DNA from: Streptomyces sp. NBC_00083 | GTDB taxonomy: Bacteria > Actinomycetota > Actinomycetes > Streptomycetales > Streptomycetaceae | Length of the DNA stretch: 64,000 nt | Reading direction: 5' to 3' | Assembly: GCF_026343295.1 (NCBI RefSeq) | Contig: NZ_JAPELY010000001.1 | Coordinates: 620,001 to 684,000 of the forward strand | Shown here: positions 19,432 through 28,063 of the stretch, piece after piece | Numbering within the stretch: the stretch's first letter is position 1 | How the letters are laid out: every line of letters begins with the position of its first letter | The notes under the pieces: generated by a model | Database searches by the model: none | What the model was told of the DNA's origin: nothing | Seen by the model: the letters and a program-made list of their open reading frames with translations, nothing else | Translations under genes and position numbers: made by a program

Positions 19432-20184
19432 ATGAAGCTCACCGTCGTCGGCTGCTCCGGGTCGTTCCCGTCCGCGGAATCGGCCTGCTCCAGCTACCTC
19501 CTTGAGGCAGACGGCTTCCGGCTGCTCCTCGACATGGGCAACGGGGCCCTCGGTGAGCTGCAGCGCCACATCGGTCTGTACGACCTCGACGCGATCTTCC
19601 TGTCGCATCTGCACGCCGACCACTGCATCGACATGTGCGGCTACTTCGTCGCCCGCTACTACCGCCACGAGGGCGGCCGCTGCGCCCCGATGCCGGTGTA
19701 CGCGCCGGAGGGCGCCGAGCAGCGCCTGACCACCGCGTACGCGGACACGCCCTCCGCGTCCTCGATGAGCGAGGTCTTCGACTTCCACACCCTGAAGCCG
19801 GGCTCCTTCGACATCGGCCCCTTCTCGGTGCGTACGGAACGCGTCTGCCACCCCGTCGAGGCGTACGCCATCCGCGTCGAGCACGCCGGGCGCTCCCTCA
19901 CGTACTCCGGCGACACCGGCCCGTGCGCCGCCCTCGACGAACTGGCCGGGGGCGCCGACCTGTTCCTGTGCGAGGCCTCCTTCACGTACGGCAAGGAGGA
20001 CATCCCGGCGCTCCACCTCAACGGCCGCGAGGCCGGCGAACACGCGGCCCGCGCCGGCGCCGGGCGCCTGGTCCTCACGCACATCCCGCCGTGGACGGAC
20101 GGCGAGGTCAATCTGGCGGACGCCCGCGCGGTCTACGCCGGCCCCACCGAGCTGGCCGCGCCGGGCGCCGTGTACGAGATCTGA
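19432..20184 (+). CDS. MBL-fold metallo-hydrolase (RNase Z-like)
   Basis: A 250-residue metallo-beta-lactamase-fold enzyme. Zinc ligands are seen in SHLHADHCIDM (HxHxDH motif), CHPVEAYAIRVEH, YSGDTGPC and LTHIPPW. The arrangement resembles RNase Z / cyclic phosphodiesterase-like members; the real substrate is not known. It stands alone, followed by a strong bidirectional terminator and the convergent nagE2. Confidence 0.88.
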   Translation: MKLTVVGCSGSFPSAESACSSYLLEADGFRLLLDMGNGALGELQRHIGLYDLDAIFLSHLHADHCIDMCGYFVARYYRHEGGRCAPMPVYAPEGAEQRLTTAYADTPSASSMSEVFDFHTLKPGSFDIGPFSVRTERVCHPVEAYAIRVEHAGRSLTYSGDTGPCAALDELAGGADLFLCEASFTYGKEDIPALHLNGREAGEHAARAGAGRLVLTHIPPWTDGEVNLADARAVYAGPTELAAPGAVYEI

Positions 20185-20209
20185 CCCCGCCCGGACCCCG
20201 CCCACGGGA

Positions 20210-20243
20210 AAGGCCCCCGGAACCGTTCGGTTCCGGGGGCCTT
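20210..20243. terminator. Bidirectional terminator between the MBL gene and nagE2
   Basis: A perfect 15-bp stem: AAGGCCCCCGGAACC (20210-20224), loop GTTC, GGTTCCGGGGGCCTT (20229-20243). Placed between convergent genes, it can serve both strands. Confidence 0.9.
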
Positions 20244-20265
20244 CGCCGTGCGCCGCGCGCGAGGC

Positions 20266-21564
20266 CTACGCCTTGGTGAGGTCCTCGACCTCTTCCTCGG
20301 GCTCACGGCCCGGGGTGGTGAGGTTGAACTTCGTGATGGCGAAGCGGAACAGCACGTAGTAGATGGCTCCGAAGACGAGACCGACCGGAATGATCAGCCA
20401 GGGCTTGGTGGCGAGGTTCCAGTTCAGCAGGTAGTCGATCGCGCCCGCCGAGAAGGTGAAGCCGGCGTGCACGCCCAGCGCCCAGGTGACGAGCATGGAG
20501 AGCGCCGTGAGAACCGCGTGGATCACGTAGAGCAGCGGCGCGATGAACATGAACGAGAACTCGATCGGCTCGGTCACACCGGTGACGAAGGACGTCAGGG
20601 CGAGCGAGATCATCATGCCGAGCACGGCCTTGCGGCGCTCGGGACGAGCGGCGTGCGCGATGGCGAGCGCGGCGGCCGGGAGACCGAACATCATGATCGG
20701 GAAGAAGCCCGACATGAACTGTCCGGCGGACGGGTCACCGGCGAAGAAGCGGGTCAGGTCACCGTGGACGACGGAGCCGTCGGGCTTCGTGAAGTCGCCG
20801 ATCTGGAACCAGGACACGGTGTTGACGAACTGGTGCATGCCGATGGGCAGCAGACCGCGGTTGATCAGACCGAAGAGACCCGCACCCACCGCGCCGAGGC
20901 CGGTGATCCACTTGCCGAAGCTGGTGATGACGTCGCCGATCGGCTCCCAGCCGATGACGACGAGGATGCCGAGGGCGGTGCCCACAAAGGCCATGATGAT
21001 CGGGACGAGGCGGCGGCCGTTGAAGAAGCCGAGCCAGTCGACCAGCTTGGTGCGGTGGAACCGCTGCCACAGCACGGCGCTCAGCAGGCCGAGGATGATG
21101 CCGCCGAGGACACCCGGGTTCTGGAAGGAGGCCGCGGTGACCGCGCCGTCCTTCAGGTATGCGCCGCCGAAGAGGCCGGTGCTGGTGTACTTGGCGCCCG
21201 CGACATCGATCGGGAACTGGTGGATCACGGCGTAGTACGTCATGAATCCGACCACCGCCGCGAGCGCGGTGGATCCGTCGGCCTTCTTGGCGAAGCCGAT
21301 CGCCACGCCTATGCAGAAGAGCAGGGGCAGGCCGAACGAGGCGTCGAGCAGGGCGCCGCCGGCCCCGCCGAAGACCTTGGCGACGTTGTCCCAGCCGAGA
21401 CCGTCGGCACCGAACACATCGGGCTGGCCGAGACGGAGCAGAATGCCCGCCGCGGGCAGCACGGCGATCGGCAGCTGCAAGCTGCGGCCGACCTTCTGCA
21501 GACCCTGGAACAGGCCGGAGCCCCGCTTCTTCGCGGGCGCCGCCGTAGCGGTGGCCGTACTCAT
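20266..21564 (-). CDS. nagE2: N-acetylglucosamine PTS permease, EIIC (NagE2)
   Basis: A 432-residue EIIC membrane component of the phosphotransferase system, glucose/GlcNAc family, with about 10 helices. Conserved stretches are LQLPIAVLPAAGILLRLG at the N-terminus, KTRF-like helices and the substrate loop GVTEPIEFSFMFIAPLLY. It imports and phosphorylates N-acetylglucosamine with NagF (EIIB) and an EIIA encoded elsewhere. The ATG at 21564 is preferred over an in-frame ATG at 21570 because GGAGG touches the latter. Two dre-like DasR sites lie about 90 bp upstream. Naming follows remembered S. coelicolor order. Confidence 0.9.
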   Translation of the reverse strand: MSTATATAAPAKKRGSGLFQGLQKVGRSLQLPIAVLPAAGILLRLGQPDVFGADGLGWDNVAKVFGGAGGALLDASFGLPLLFCIGVAIGFAKKADGSTALAAVVGFMTYYAVIHQFPIDVAGAKYTSTGLFGGAYLKDGAVTAASFQNPGVLGGIILGLLSAVLWQRFHRTKLVDWLGFFNGRRLVPIIMAFVGTALGILVVIGWEPIGDVITSFGKWITGLGAVGAGLFGLINRGLLPIGMHQFVNTVSWFQIGDFTKPDGSVVHGDLTRFFAGDPSAGQFMSGFFPIMMFGLPAAALAIAHAARPERRKAVLGMMISLALTSFVTGVTEPIEFSFMFIAPLLYVIHAVLTALSMLVTWALGVHAGFTFSAGAIDYLLNWNLATKPWLIIPVGLVFGAIYYVLFRFAITKFNLTTPGREPEEEVEDLTKA

Positions 21565-21653
21565 CAACATCCTCCAGTAGGGCAAGGCGCCGCCCGGGGG
21601 CATGGGAAAATACGGGGGGACGGCGGCGTCTCAGGGGAACGCGGTCAAGCCCG

Positions 21654-21669
21654 CGTGGTCTACACCAAT
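21654..21669. promoter_or_regulatory. DasR operator (dre), distal copy before nagE2
   Basis: CGTGGTCTACACCAAT matches the DasR-responsive element core TGGTCTAGACCA with small changes. DasR is the GlcNAc-6P/GlcN-6P-sensing GntR repressor of chitin and GlcNAc uptake genes. It sits two bases from a second copy. Confidence 0.8.
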
Positions 21670-21670
21670 G

Positions 21671-21686
21671 AGTGGTGTAGACCAGT
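21671..21686. promoter_or_regulatory. DasR operator (dre), near-consensus copy before nagE2
   Basis: AGTGGTGTAGACCAGT is a near-perfect dre palindrome about 110 bp before the nagE2 start. The tandem pair suggests tight repression of this permease in the absence of GlcN-6P. Confidence 0.9.
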
Positions 21687-21796
21687 TGTAGCACGGTGAG
21701 GGTTAGATAAGGAACCTTCGTTTTTTGTGGCCTGAGCCATAACCGGCAAACGGCACGGGACCGACTCCGCGCCGTGACCGATTCGTTGTCCGGAGA

Positions 21797-21844
21797 GGCC
21801 CTCGGGACATGCCGAAGGCCCCCGGGCCGCGAGGTCCGAGGGCC
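21797..21844. terminator. Hairpin after nagE1
   Basis: GGCCCTCGGGAC (21797-21808) and GTCCGAGGGCC (21834-21844) form a stem with one bulged G and a GC-rich inner hairpin (GGCCCCCGGGCC). It lies 28 bp past the nagE1 stop on the minus strand. Confidence 0.7.
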
Positions 21845-21871
21845 TGGTCGAAGCCGGCCGAAAGGGCGGAG

Positions 21872-23167
21872 CTACGCCTTGGTGTTCTCCTGCTCCAGCT
21901 CCTCCGCGTCCGGCTCCCGCCCCGGCGTCGGCAGGTTGAACTTGGTGATCGCGAAGCGGAACACCGCGTAATAGACGACGCCGAAGCACAGCCCGATCGG
22001 AATGATCATCCAGGGCTTCGTCGCCAGGCTCCAGTTGATGACGTAGTCGATCAGGCCGGCCGAGAAGCTGAAGCCGTCCTTGACGCCGAGCCCCCAGCTC
22101 ACCGCCATCGACACACCCGTGAGCACCGCGTGGATCGCGTACAGGAGCGGCGCGATGAAGACGAAGGAGTACTCGATCGGCTCGGTGATGCCGGTGACGA
22201 ACGAGGTCAGGCCGACCGAGAGCATCATGCCGCCGACCTCCTTGCGGCGGTGCGGCTTGGCGCAGTGCGCGATCGCGAGGGCGGCGGCGGGCAGCGCGAA
22301 CATCATGATCGGGAAGAACCCGGTCTGGAACTGGCCGGCCGTCGGGTCGCCCGCGAGGAAGCGCGGGATGTCGCCGTGCACGACCGTGCCGTCCGGCTTG
22401 GTGAAGTCGCCGAACTGGAACCAGACGAAGGTGTTCAGGAACTGGTGCAGGCCGATCACGAGCAGCGCACGGTTGGCGACACCGAAGATGCCGGAACCCA
22501 GCGCGCCCAGATCCACCAGCCACTTGCTGAAGCTGGTCAGCGCGTCACCGACCGGCGGCCACACGAACAGGCACAGCACGGCGAACACGATCGCGACGCC
22601 GGACATGATGATCGGCACGAGCCGGCGCCCGTTGAAGAAGCCCAGCCAGTCGACCAGCTTCGTACGGTGGAACCGCTGCCAGAAGTACGCGGTGAGCAGG
22701 CCCATCACGATGCCGCCGAACACACCCGGGTTCTGGTACGTGGCGAGGACCGCCGAGCCGTCCTTCGCGATGCACGCACCAGCGGTGAGCTTCGCTCCGG
22801 CGGCGCAGTCCTTCGGGAACTGCAGGAGCACCCCGTTGTAGACGAGGAATCCCGCCACCGCCGCGAGCGCGGTCGAGCCGTCCGCCTTCTTCGCCATGCC
22901 GATGGCGACACCCACGCAGAACAGCAGGGGCAGCCCCACCGAACCGTCCAGCAGCGCGCCGCCCGCACCCTTGAACACCTTGGCGACGTCGTCCCAGCCG
23001 AGCCCGGTCTTGCCGAACATGTCGTCCTGGCCGAACCGGTTGAGGATGCCCGCCGCGGGCAGCACCGCGATCGGCAGCTGGAGGCTGCGGCCCATCTTCT
23101 GCAGCCCCTGGAACAGCCCGTTCCACCATTGGGGCTGGGGCGGCGCGGCCGCGCTGCTGGTGCTCAT
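21872..23167 (-). CDS. nagE1: GlcNAc-family PTS permease, EIIC (NagE1)
   Basis: A 431-residue EIIC permease closely similar to the neighbouring nagE2 (shared LFQGLQKMGRSLQLPIAVLP, GITEPIEYSFVFIAPLLY and an identical architecture), showing an old tandem duplication. It has an extra CAAGAKLTAGACI-type loop with three Cys residues not present in nagE2. The ATG at 23167 has GGAGG 6 bases upstream; an in-frame TTG at 23173 is rejected. It is divergent from nagF and shares a dre site with it. In S. coelicolor the equivalent pair differs in activity, NagE2 being the main GlcNAc carrier. Confidence 0.88.
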   Translation of the reverse strand: MSTSSAAAPPQPQWWNGLFQGLQKMGRSLQLPIAVLPAAGILNRFGQDDMFGKTGLGWDDVAKVFKGAGGALLDGSVGLPLLFCVGVAIGMAKKADGSTALAAVAGFLVYNGVLLQFPKDCAAGAKLTAGACIAKDGSAVLATYQNPGVFGGIVMGLLTAYFWQRFHRTKLVDWLGFFNGRRLVPIIMSGVAIVFAVLCLFVWPPVGDALTSFSKWLVDLGALGSGIFGVANRALLVIGLHQFLNTFVWFQFGDFTKPDGTVVHGDIPRFLAGDPTAGQFQTGFFPIMMFALPAAALAIAHCAKPHRRKEVGGMMLSVGLTSFVTGITEPIEYSFVFIAPLLYAIHAVLTGVSMAVSWGLGVKDGFSFSAGLIDYVINWSLATKPWMIIPIGLCFGVVYYAVFRFAITKFNLPTPGREPDAEELEQENTKA

Positions 23168-23216
23168 CGGCAACCTCCAGGCTTGCGGAACAAGCCGGCT
23201 CGGACGGTCGTTGCAG

Positions 23217-23232
23217 GGTGGTGTAGACCAGT
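23217..23232. promoter_or_regulatory. DasR operator (dre) between nagE1 and nagF
   Basis: GGTGGTGTAGACCAGT, the same palindrome core as the nagE2 site, 50 bp before nagE1 and 166 bp before the divergent nagF. It probably controls nagE1 and possibly nagF. Confidence 0.85.
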
Positions 23233-23397
23233 TGCGGTATCGTCCGGAGAGGCCCCTCGCGGAACATGGCTCCGGTGATCGCCATCCTTGGCCAGGCAGA
23301 ATGCGCCCGCGCGCATAGCTGGGCCAAACGTGGGTTACCGTGACAAAGCGGACCTACCGTGGGCCGACACAGCGTTCTTCAGAACCAGGAGAGACAC

Positions 23398-23631
23398 ATG
23401 GCCAGCAAGGCTGAGAAGATCGTCGCCGGCCTCGGCGGTATCGAGAACATCGAAGAGGTCGAGGGCTGCATCACGCGCCTGCGCACCGAGGTCATCGACC
23501 CGAGCAAGGTCGACGAGGCCGCCCTGAAGGCCGCCGGCGCCCACGGCGTCGTCAAGATGGGCACGGCGATCCAGGTCGTCATCGGCACCGACGCGGACCC
23601 CATCGCCGCGGACATCGAAGACATGATGTGA
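23398..23631 (+). CDS. nagF: PTS GlcNAc-specific EIIB protein (NagF)
   Basis: A 77-residue EIIB domain standing alone. It carries the phosphoryl-accepting cysteine C24 in EVEGCITRLRTEV and the following KAAGAHGVVKMGTAIQVVIGT. It passes phosphate from EIIA to the sugar bound in NagE. The ATG at 23398 has AGGAGA 5-6 bases upstream. A strong hairpin terminator follows. Confidence 0.95.
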   Translation: MASKAEKIVAGLGGIENIEEVEGCITRLRTEVIDPSKVDEAALKAAGAHGVVKMGTAIQVVIGTDADPIAADIEDMM

Positions 23632-23650
23632 GTCGCTGACCCCTCACACC

Positions 23651-23685
23651 GTAAGGCCGGCCCCCACCCAGGGAGCCGGCCTTAC
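23651..23685 (+). terminator. Terminator after nagF
   Basis: GTAAGGCCGGC (23651-23661) pairs with GCCGGCCTTAC (23675-23685) around a 13-base loop, 20 bp after the nagF stop. The rest of the 339-bp gap to rph (to 23970) shows only GC-rich sequence without a supported gene. Confidence 0.85.
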
Positions 23686-23970
23686 GCATACCCGGGCCCA
23701 CGGACGGACGCGCGCGGAGGCCCCGGGCAGGTGAGGGGCGCGGGGAACTGCGCGGGAAGCGGGCACGGTCCGCAGACGAAGGCGGGGCCGCCCAGGGCTC
23801 CGCCCCGGACCCCGTACGCGTCCGAAAGGCACTCGTCCGCAAACGCCGGACAGGCCGAGACTGCCCGCAGGGGCCCGGCGCCGACCAACCGACCCGACCG
23901 AGGTGCCCCGCAGGGCCTCGCGCCGGACAGGGGCGCAAGCGCCCCACCCGAATCGCCTAGGCTCATCCCC

Positions 23971-24708
<738 letters not shown>

Positions 24709-24834
24709 AGAGGCAACCAAGCGGGGCGCTCCCCGCGTCACCACGAGTACGGGCGTACGGGCCTACCGTGCGCCCGTCCGTATCTTCCGGACGACTCCCG
24801 CGTCGCCCGGAACCCCTGGGGGAGGACCCGACCG

Positions 24835-25209
24835 ATGCGCCGAACCGTGCTCGCCCTCGCCACCGCGGCCCTGGCCGTCACCGCCACCGCGGGCTGCGGA
24901 GCCATCGACAAGGCCATCGACTGCGTCAACACCGCCCAGGCCATCGGGACCAGCGTCGACAACCTCGGCAAGGCGGTCGGCAACGCCACCGACAACCCCA
25001 CCCAGGCCGACCAGGCGCTCAACGACATCGACCGGCAGCTGTCGACCCTGAAGAACACGACCGGCAACGCGGACCTCTCCAAGGCGGTGGACGACCTCAA
25101 CAAGGCCGTGGACAACGTGCGTTCAGCCATCAAGAACGGCGACAACACCCCCGACATCAGCGGCGTCACGGACGCGGCCAAGGAAATCGGCAAGGTCTGC
25201 ACCCCCTGA
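24835..25209 (+). CDS. Small secreted lipoprotein, unknown
   Basis: A 124-residue lipoprotein with an Ala/Thr-rich signal peptide and lipobox TAGC (Cys21). The mature part is helical and heptad-like (DNLGKAVGNATDN, then DLNKAVDNVRSAIKNG), suggesting a coiled coil. A second cysteine shortly after the anchor (DCVN) and one near the end (KVCTP) could form a disulfide. No named domain is recognised. It lies between rph and rdgB on the same strand, 126 bp after rph and 39 bp before rdgB, so it may share their transcript. Confidence 0.85.
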   Translation: MRRTVLALATAALAVTATAGCGAIDKAIDCVNTAQAIGTSVDNLGKAVGNATDNPTQADQALNDIDRQLSTLKNTTGNADLSKAVDDLNKAVDNVRSAIKNGDNTPDISGVTDAAKEIGKVCTP

Positions 25210-25248
25210 GCCACGGCCGGGCCGCGCCGCCCCCCGATACTGGTGGAC

Positions 25249-25851
25249 ATGACCCGCCTGATCCTCGCCACCCGCAACGCCGGCAAAGTCACCGAACTCC
25301 ACGCCATCCTCGCCGCGGCCGGCCTGCCCCACGAACTCGTCGGCGCCGACGCCTACCCCGAGATCCCCGACGTCAAGGAAACCGGCGTCACCTTCGCCGA
25401 GAACGCCCTCCTCAAGGCCCACGCCCTCGCCCGAGCGACCGGCCTGCCCGCCGTCGCCGACGACTCCGGCCTCTGCGTCGACGTCCTGAACGGCGCCCCC
25501 GGCATCTTCTCGGCCCGCTGGTCCGGCACCCACGGCAACGACCGGGCCAACCTGGACCTCCTCCTGGCCCAGCTCTCCGACATCGCCGACGAACACCGCG
25601 CGGCCCACTTCGCCTGCGCCGCCGCCCTCGCCCTGCCCGACGGCACGGAACGCGTCGTGGAAGGCCGCCTCCTGGGCACCCTGCGCCACACCCCGGCCGG
25701 CACGGGCGGCTTCGGCTACGACCCGATCCTCCAGCCGAACGGCGAGACACGCACGTGCGCCGAGCTGTCCCCCGCGGAAAAGAACGCGATCAGCCACCGC
25801 GGCCAGGCCTTCCGAGCGTTGGTGCCGGTGGTACGTGAGCTGGTGGGCTGA
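25249..25851 (+). CDS. rdgB: Non-canonical purine NTP pyrophosphatase (RdgB/HAM1)
   Basis: A 200-residue house-cleaning enzyme that hydrolyses dITP, ITP and XTP to monophosphates. Motifs are LILATRNAGKVTEL (nucleotide-binding lobe), VTFAENALLKAHALARATGLPAVADDSGL and FGYDPILQPNG, with SHRGQAFRAL at the end. The ATG at 25249 is taken; an in-frame GTG two codons earlier is possible. A strong terminator follows. Confidence 0.95.
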   Translation: MTRLILATRNAGKVTELHAILAAAGLPHELVGADAYPEIPDVKETGVTFAENALLKAHALARATGLPAVADDSGLCVDVLNGAPGIFSARWSGTHGNDRANLDLLLAQLSDIADEHRAAHFACAAALALPDGTERVVEGRLLGTLRHTPAGTGGFGYDPILQPNGETRTCAELSPAEKNAISHRGQAFRALVPVVRELVG

Positions 25852-25861
25852 CCACGCGATG

Positions 25862-25904
25862 AAGGGCCTGACGCCGTTGTTCCGAAGGCGTCAGGCCCTT
25901 TTTC
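25862..25904 (+). terminator. Rho-independent terminator after rdgB
   Basis: AAGGGCCTGACGCC (25862-25875) pairs perfectly with GGCGTCAGGCCCTT (25887-25900), then TTTC. It is only 4 bp from the 3' end of the convergent tRNA, so it may also stop the tRNA transcript. Confidence 0.92.
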
Positions 25905-25907
25905 CCG

Positions 25908-25982
25908 TGGGCCCGGTGGGACTTGAACCCACGACGCACCGGATCTAAACCGGCGTCCTCTTGCCAGCTGGGATACGGGCCC
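25908..25982 (-). tRNA. tRNA with UAG anticodon and short variable loop (identity uncertain)
   Basis: A complete 75-nt cloverleaf read on the minus strand. The acceptor stem is GGGCCCG/CGGGCCC (25982-25976 with 25915-25909), with discriminator A. The D arm has a 3-bp stem (TCC/GGA). The anticodon arm is GCCGG-TTTAGAT-CCGGT, giving anticodon UAG. The variable loop is GCGTC and the T arm is GTGGG-TTCAAGT-CCCAC. CCA is not encoded. UAG reads the leucine codon CUA, but bacterial tRNA-Leu has a long variable arm and this has five bases, so an automatic call may be Leu or undetermined. The 5' end is 14 bp after the stop codon of an HNH gene on the same strand. Confidence 0.85.
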
Positions 25983-25996
25983 CTGCGCCGCCTACT

Positions 25997-26833
25997 CTAC
26001 TGGGCGTTGTCCCGGCGCTCCGAGAAGGTGCCGGTCTGGCTGTGGCAGGAAGGACAGAGATACCGCAGGTTCTCCCTGCGGTTGTCGAGACGGTCACCGC
26101 TGACGTGGTCGATCTCCAGAACGAGCCGCCCGCCCTGCCAGAGGTCCCCCACTCCGCAGGCGCCGCAGACGTGCGCGACCTTCAGGTCGTCGAGCGCCCG
26201 TCGAAGCTGCGCCGTCTTCGTGCGGGCGGATCCCGGCGGCAGAAGCACCAGGATCTCGTCCGCCGACTTGCGTCGGGTGGACGGCACTCCACGCTTATGG
26301 CCTTGGCCGACGAAATGGCCGGTGCTGATGCCGTACATGCGCAGGTCCCGGTTGATACGGGCCCGGCCCGCGCCGTTGTCGACGATATCGAGTTGCCTCA
26401 GCACCCCGGCGAGAGTCCGGGAAGAGGCCACGGCGGATTCGAGCAGGTCGCGGCGCACGTTTTTGGGCCCGTGGCTGCGGCCCGACAGGAAGTGCGACGT
26501 GTCGATGCCGAAACGGTCGAGCCTCTTGCGGATGTACCCGGCCGGGCAGTCGCGCGGGGAGAAGCCCAAGTACTCGATCACTTCGCGGATGCTGTGCGAA
26601 CGAGCCGCCGCCTGCGCCAGCAACTCCTTCGGATAGGAGCGGGGGGCTCGCTCGGGCAGCGGTTCCTCCTCGAAGTGGGAGGTGTCTGTCCCGTAGTGCT
26701 CGACCCGGCCGCGGAGGTAGCGGAGGGGGCGGCTGCCCATCGGAGCGCCGAGCCTTCTCAGCATGTCGACCAGACTGGTGGACGCCCGCGCCGTGCGCGT
26801 GAGCAGGTCAGGTGTGTACACCGGCGAGGTCAC
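25997..26833 (-). CDS. HNH endonuclease with three N-terminal helical repeats
   Basis: A 278-residue protein. Three repeats of about 50 residues come first, each of the pattern (Y/V)xxxLL...A...(I/L)..(V/M)(I/L)..LG/L....R...R.(D/E).(Y/F)GIDTSHF. They look like helix-turn-helix DNA-binding units. The C-terminus is an HNH nuclease: CGACG, LVLEIDHVSGDRLDNRREN, then LCPSCHSQT, with two CxxC zinc knuckles. It starts with GTG at 26833, overlapping the stop of the upstream paralogue as GTGA, and ends 14 bp before the tRNA on the same strand. Likely a homing-type or defence nuclease; function unproven. Confidence 0.85.
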   Translation of the reverse strand: MTSPVYTPDLLTRTARASTSLVDMLRRLGAPMGSRPLRYLRGRVEHYGTDTSHFEEEPLPERAPRSYPKELLAQAAARSHSIREVIEYLGFSPRDCPAGYIRKRLDRFGIDTSHFLSGRSHGPKNVRRDLLESAVASSRTLAGVLRQLDIVDNGAGRARINRDLRMYGISTGHFVGQGHKRGVPSTRRKSADEILVLLPPGSARTKTAQLRRALDDLKVAHVCGACGVGDLWQGGRLVLEIDHVSGDRLDNRRENLRYLCPSCHSQTGTFSERRDNAQ

Positions 26834-27459
26834 GATTCCGCTCGGCTCCGCCTGCGGCCCCGGTAAGTGTCGGTCACCGCATGGCAGTTGGGGCAGAGGA
26901 GCCGTAGGTTCTCCGTGCGGTTGTCCCACCATCGGCCATTGACGTGGTCGACTTCGAGGCGAAGCGGGCTGCCGTTCCATTCCGGGCCGGTGCCACACAT
27001 CGTGCAGCGCTCATCGACCCCCTTGCCCAGAAGGCCGCGACGAAGGCGCTCGCCGGGAACCCTGCCATCCCCGGGGTCACGCAGGCCGAACAGGTCCCCC
27101 AGGGAGCCTTTCGGACGGCCTTGGCGCGTACGGACGAAGTGGCTGGTGTCGATTTCGAGGGCGGTTATCCGTCGCCGGATGTGGGTCTGATTCCCGCCGA
27201 CCTGACTGATGCCCAGGTGGCGCACGACGTCCTTGATGTTGGACGACACCATCACCGCCGCCCGCAGGCGCTCCTCGGTGTGCCGGACCTGGTTCGTGGT
27301 GAGGTGAGAGATGTCGATCCCGGCCTCCGCCATCCGCTGCCGCAGATAGCGCCTGCTGCCGGGCGTCGGTATGCCCCCGCACCAGCGGACCGCGTCGTCC
27401 ATGTGCTGTGTTTCCCGTGCCGCCTCCGCGAGCAACTCCGGGGTGTACCTGGGTGCCAT
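26830..27459 (-). CDS. HNH endonuclease with two N-terminal helical repeats
   Basis: A 209-residue paralogue of the following gene. Two repeats (YTPELLAEAARET...GIDISHL and LRAAVMVSSNIKDVVRHLG...EIDTSHF) precede an HNH domain with CTMCG, LEVDHVNGRWWDNRTEN and LCPNCHAVT. Spacing of the histidines and the two CxxC pairs is complete, so the nuclease should be active. The ATG at 27459 was chosen because GGAG lies about 8 bases upstream and the following MAPRYTPELL aligns with the second protein's VTSPVYTPDLL. The upstream in-frame start at 27528 is less likely. It is translationally coupled to the next gene. Confidence 0.83.
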   Translation of the reverse strand: MAPRYTPELLAEAARETQHMDDAVRWCGGIPTPGSRRYLRQRMAEAGIDISHLTTNQVRHTEERLRAAVMVSSNIKDVVRHLGISQVGGNQTHIRRRITALEIDTSHFVRTRQGRPKGSLGDLFGLRDPGDGRVPGERLRRGLLGKGVDERCTMCGTGPEWNGSPLRLEVDHVNGRWWDNRTENLRLLCPNCHAVTDTYRGRRRSRAES

Positions 27460-27595
27460 GCCCTGCTCCGTCCCGGCCACGCGTTCGCGGCCTCGTACGG
27501 AGTAACGAACCGTATAGCGGACAGTCACACCCGATATGCGGAACGGCCCGTGCCGCTTGCGGGGCCGGGCCGTCTGTGGGGTGGGTGGGGCGGGG

Positions 27596-28063
27596 TCAGA
27601 TGGCGAGGTCCTTGATGATTTTGGCTACGTGGCCCGTCGCCTTCACGTTGTACAGGGCGCGCTCCACCTTGCCGTCCTCGTCCACCACGACCGTCGAGCG
27701 GATGACCCCGGTCACCGTCTTGCCGTACAGCTTCTTCTCGCCGTACGCCCCGTACGCCTCCAGGACCTCCTTCGACGGGTCGCCCACCAGCGTGACCTTC
27801 AGGGACTCCTTCTCGCGGAACTTCGCGAGCTTCTCCGGCTTGTCGGGGGAGACGCCGATGACGTCGTAGCCGGCGCCGGCGAGCAGCTCCAGGTTGTCCG
27901 TGAAGTCGCACGCCTGCTTGGTGCAGCCGGGGGTGAGGGCGGCCGGGTAGAAGTACACGATGACCTTGCGGCCCTTGTGGGCGGCGAGCGAGACCTCGTT
28001 GCCGTCGGCGTCGGGCAGGGTGAAGGCGGGCGCGGTGTCGCCGGGCTGAAGTCGCTCGCTCAT
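27596..28063 (-). CDS. bcp: Thioredoxin-dependent thiol peroxidase (BCP/PrxQ)
   Basis: A 155-residue atypical 2-Cys peroxiredoxin that reduces hydroperoxides using thioredoxin. The peroxidatic and resolving cysteines are five residues apart in LTPGCTKQACDFTDN, as in E. coli BCP. Other motifs: KVIVYFYPAALTPG and GVSPDKPEKLAKFREKESL. The ATG at 28063 has GGAGG 8 bases upstream. It lies 136 bp past the HNH pair on the same strand but in front of it in transcription. Confidence 0.95.
   Translation of the reverse strand: MSERLQPGDTAPAFTLPDADGNEVSLAAHKGRKVIVYFYPAALTPGCTKQACDFTDNLELLAGAGYDVIGVSPDKPEKLAKFREKESLKVTLVGDPSKEVLEAYGAYGEKKLYGKTVTGVIRSTVVVDEDGKVERALYNVKATGHVAKIIKDLAI

Noticed and set aside
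20248..23278. Long plus-strand open frames opposite nagE2 and nagE1
   Set aside because: Both minus-strand frames encode full EIIC proteins with GxTEPIE loops and dre sites upstream; the antisense frames are charge-rich shadows.
25908..25982. Amber-suppressor tRNA
   Set aside because: Anticodon is 5'-UAG-3', which reads CUA. A suppressor of UAG stop codons would need anticodon CUA.
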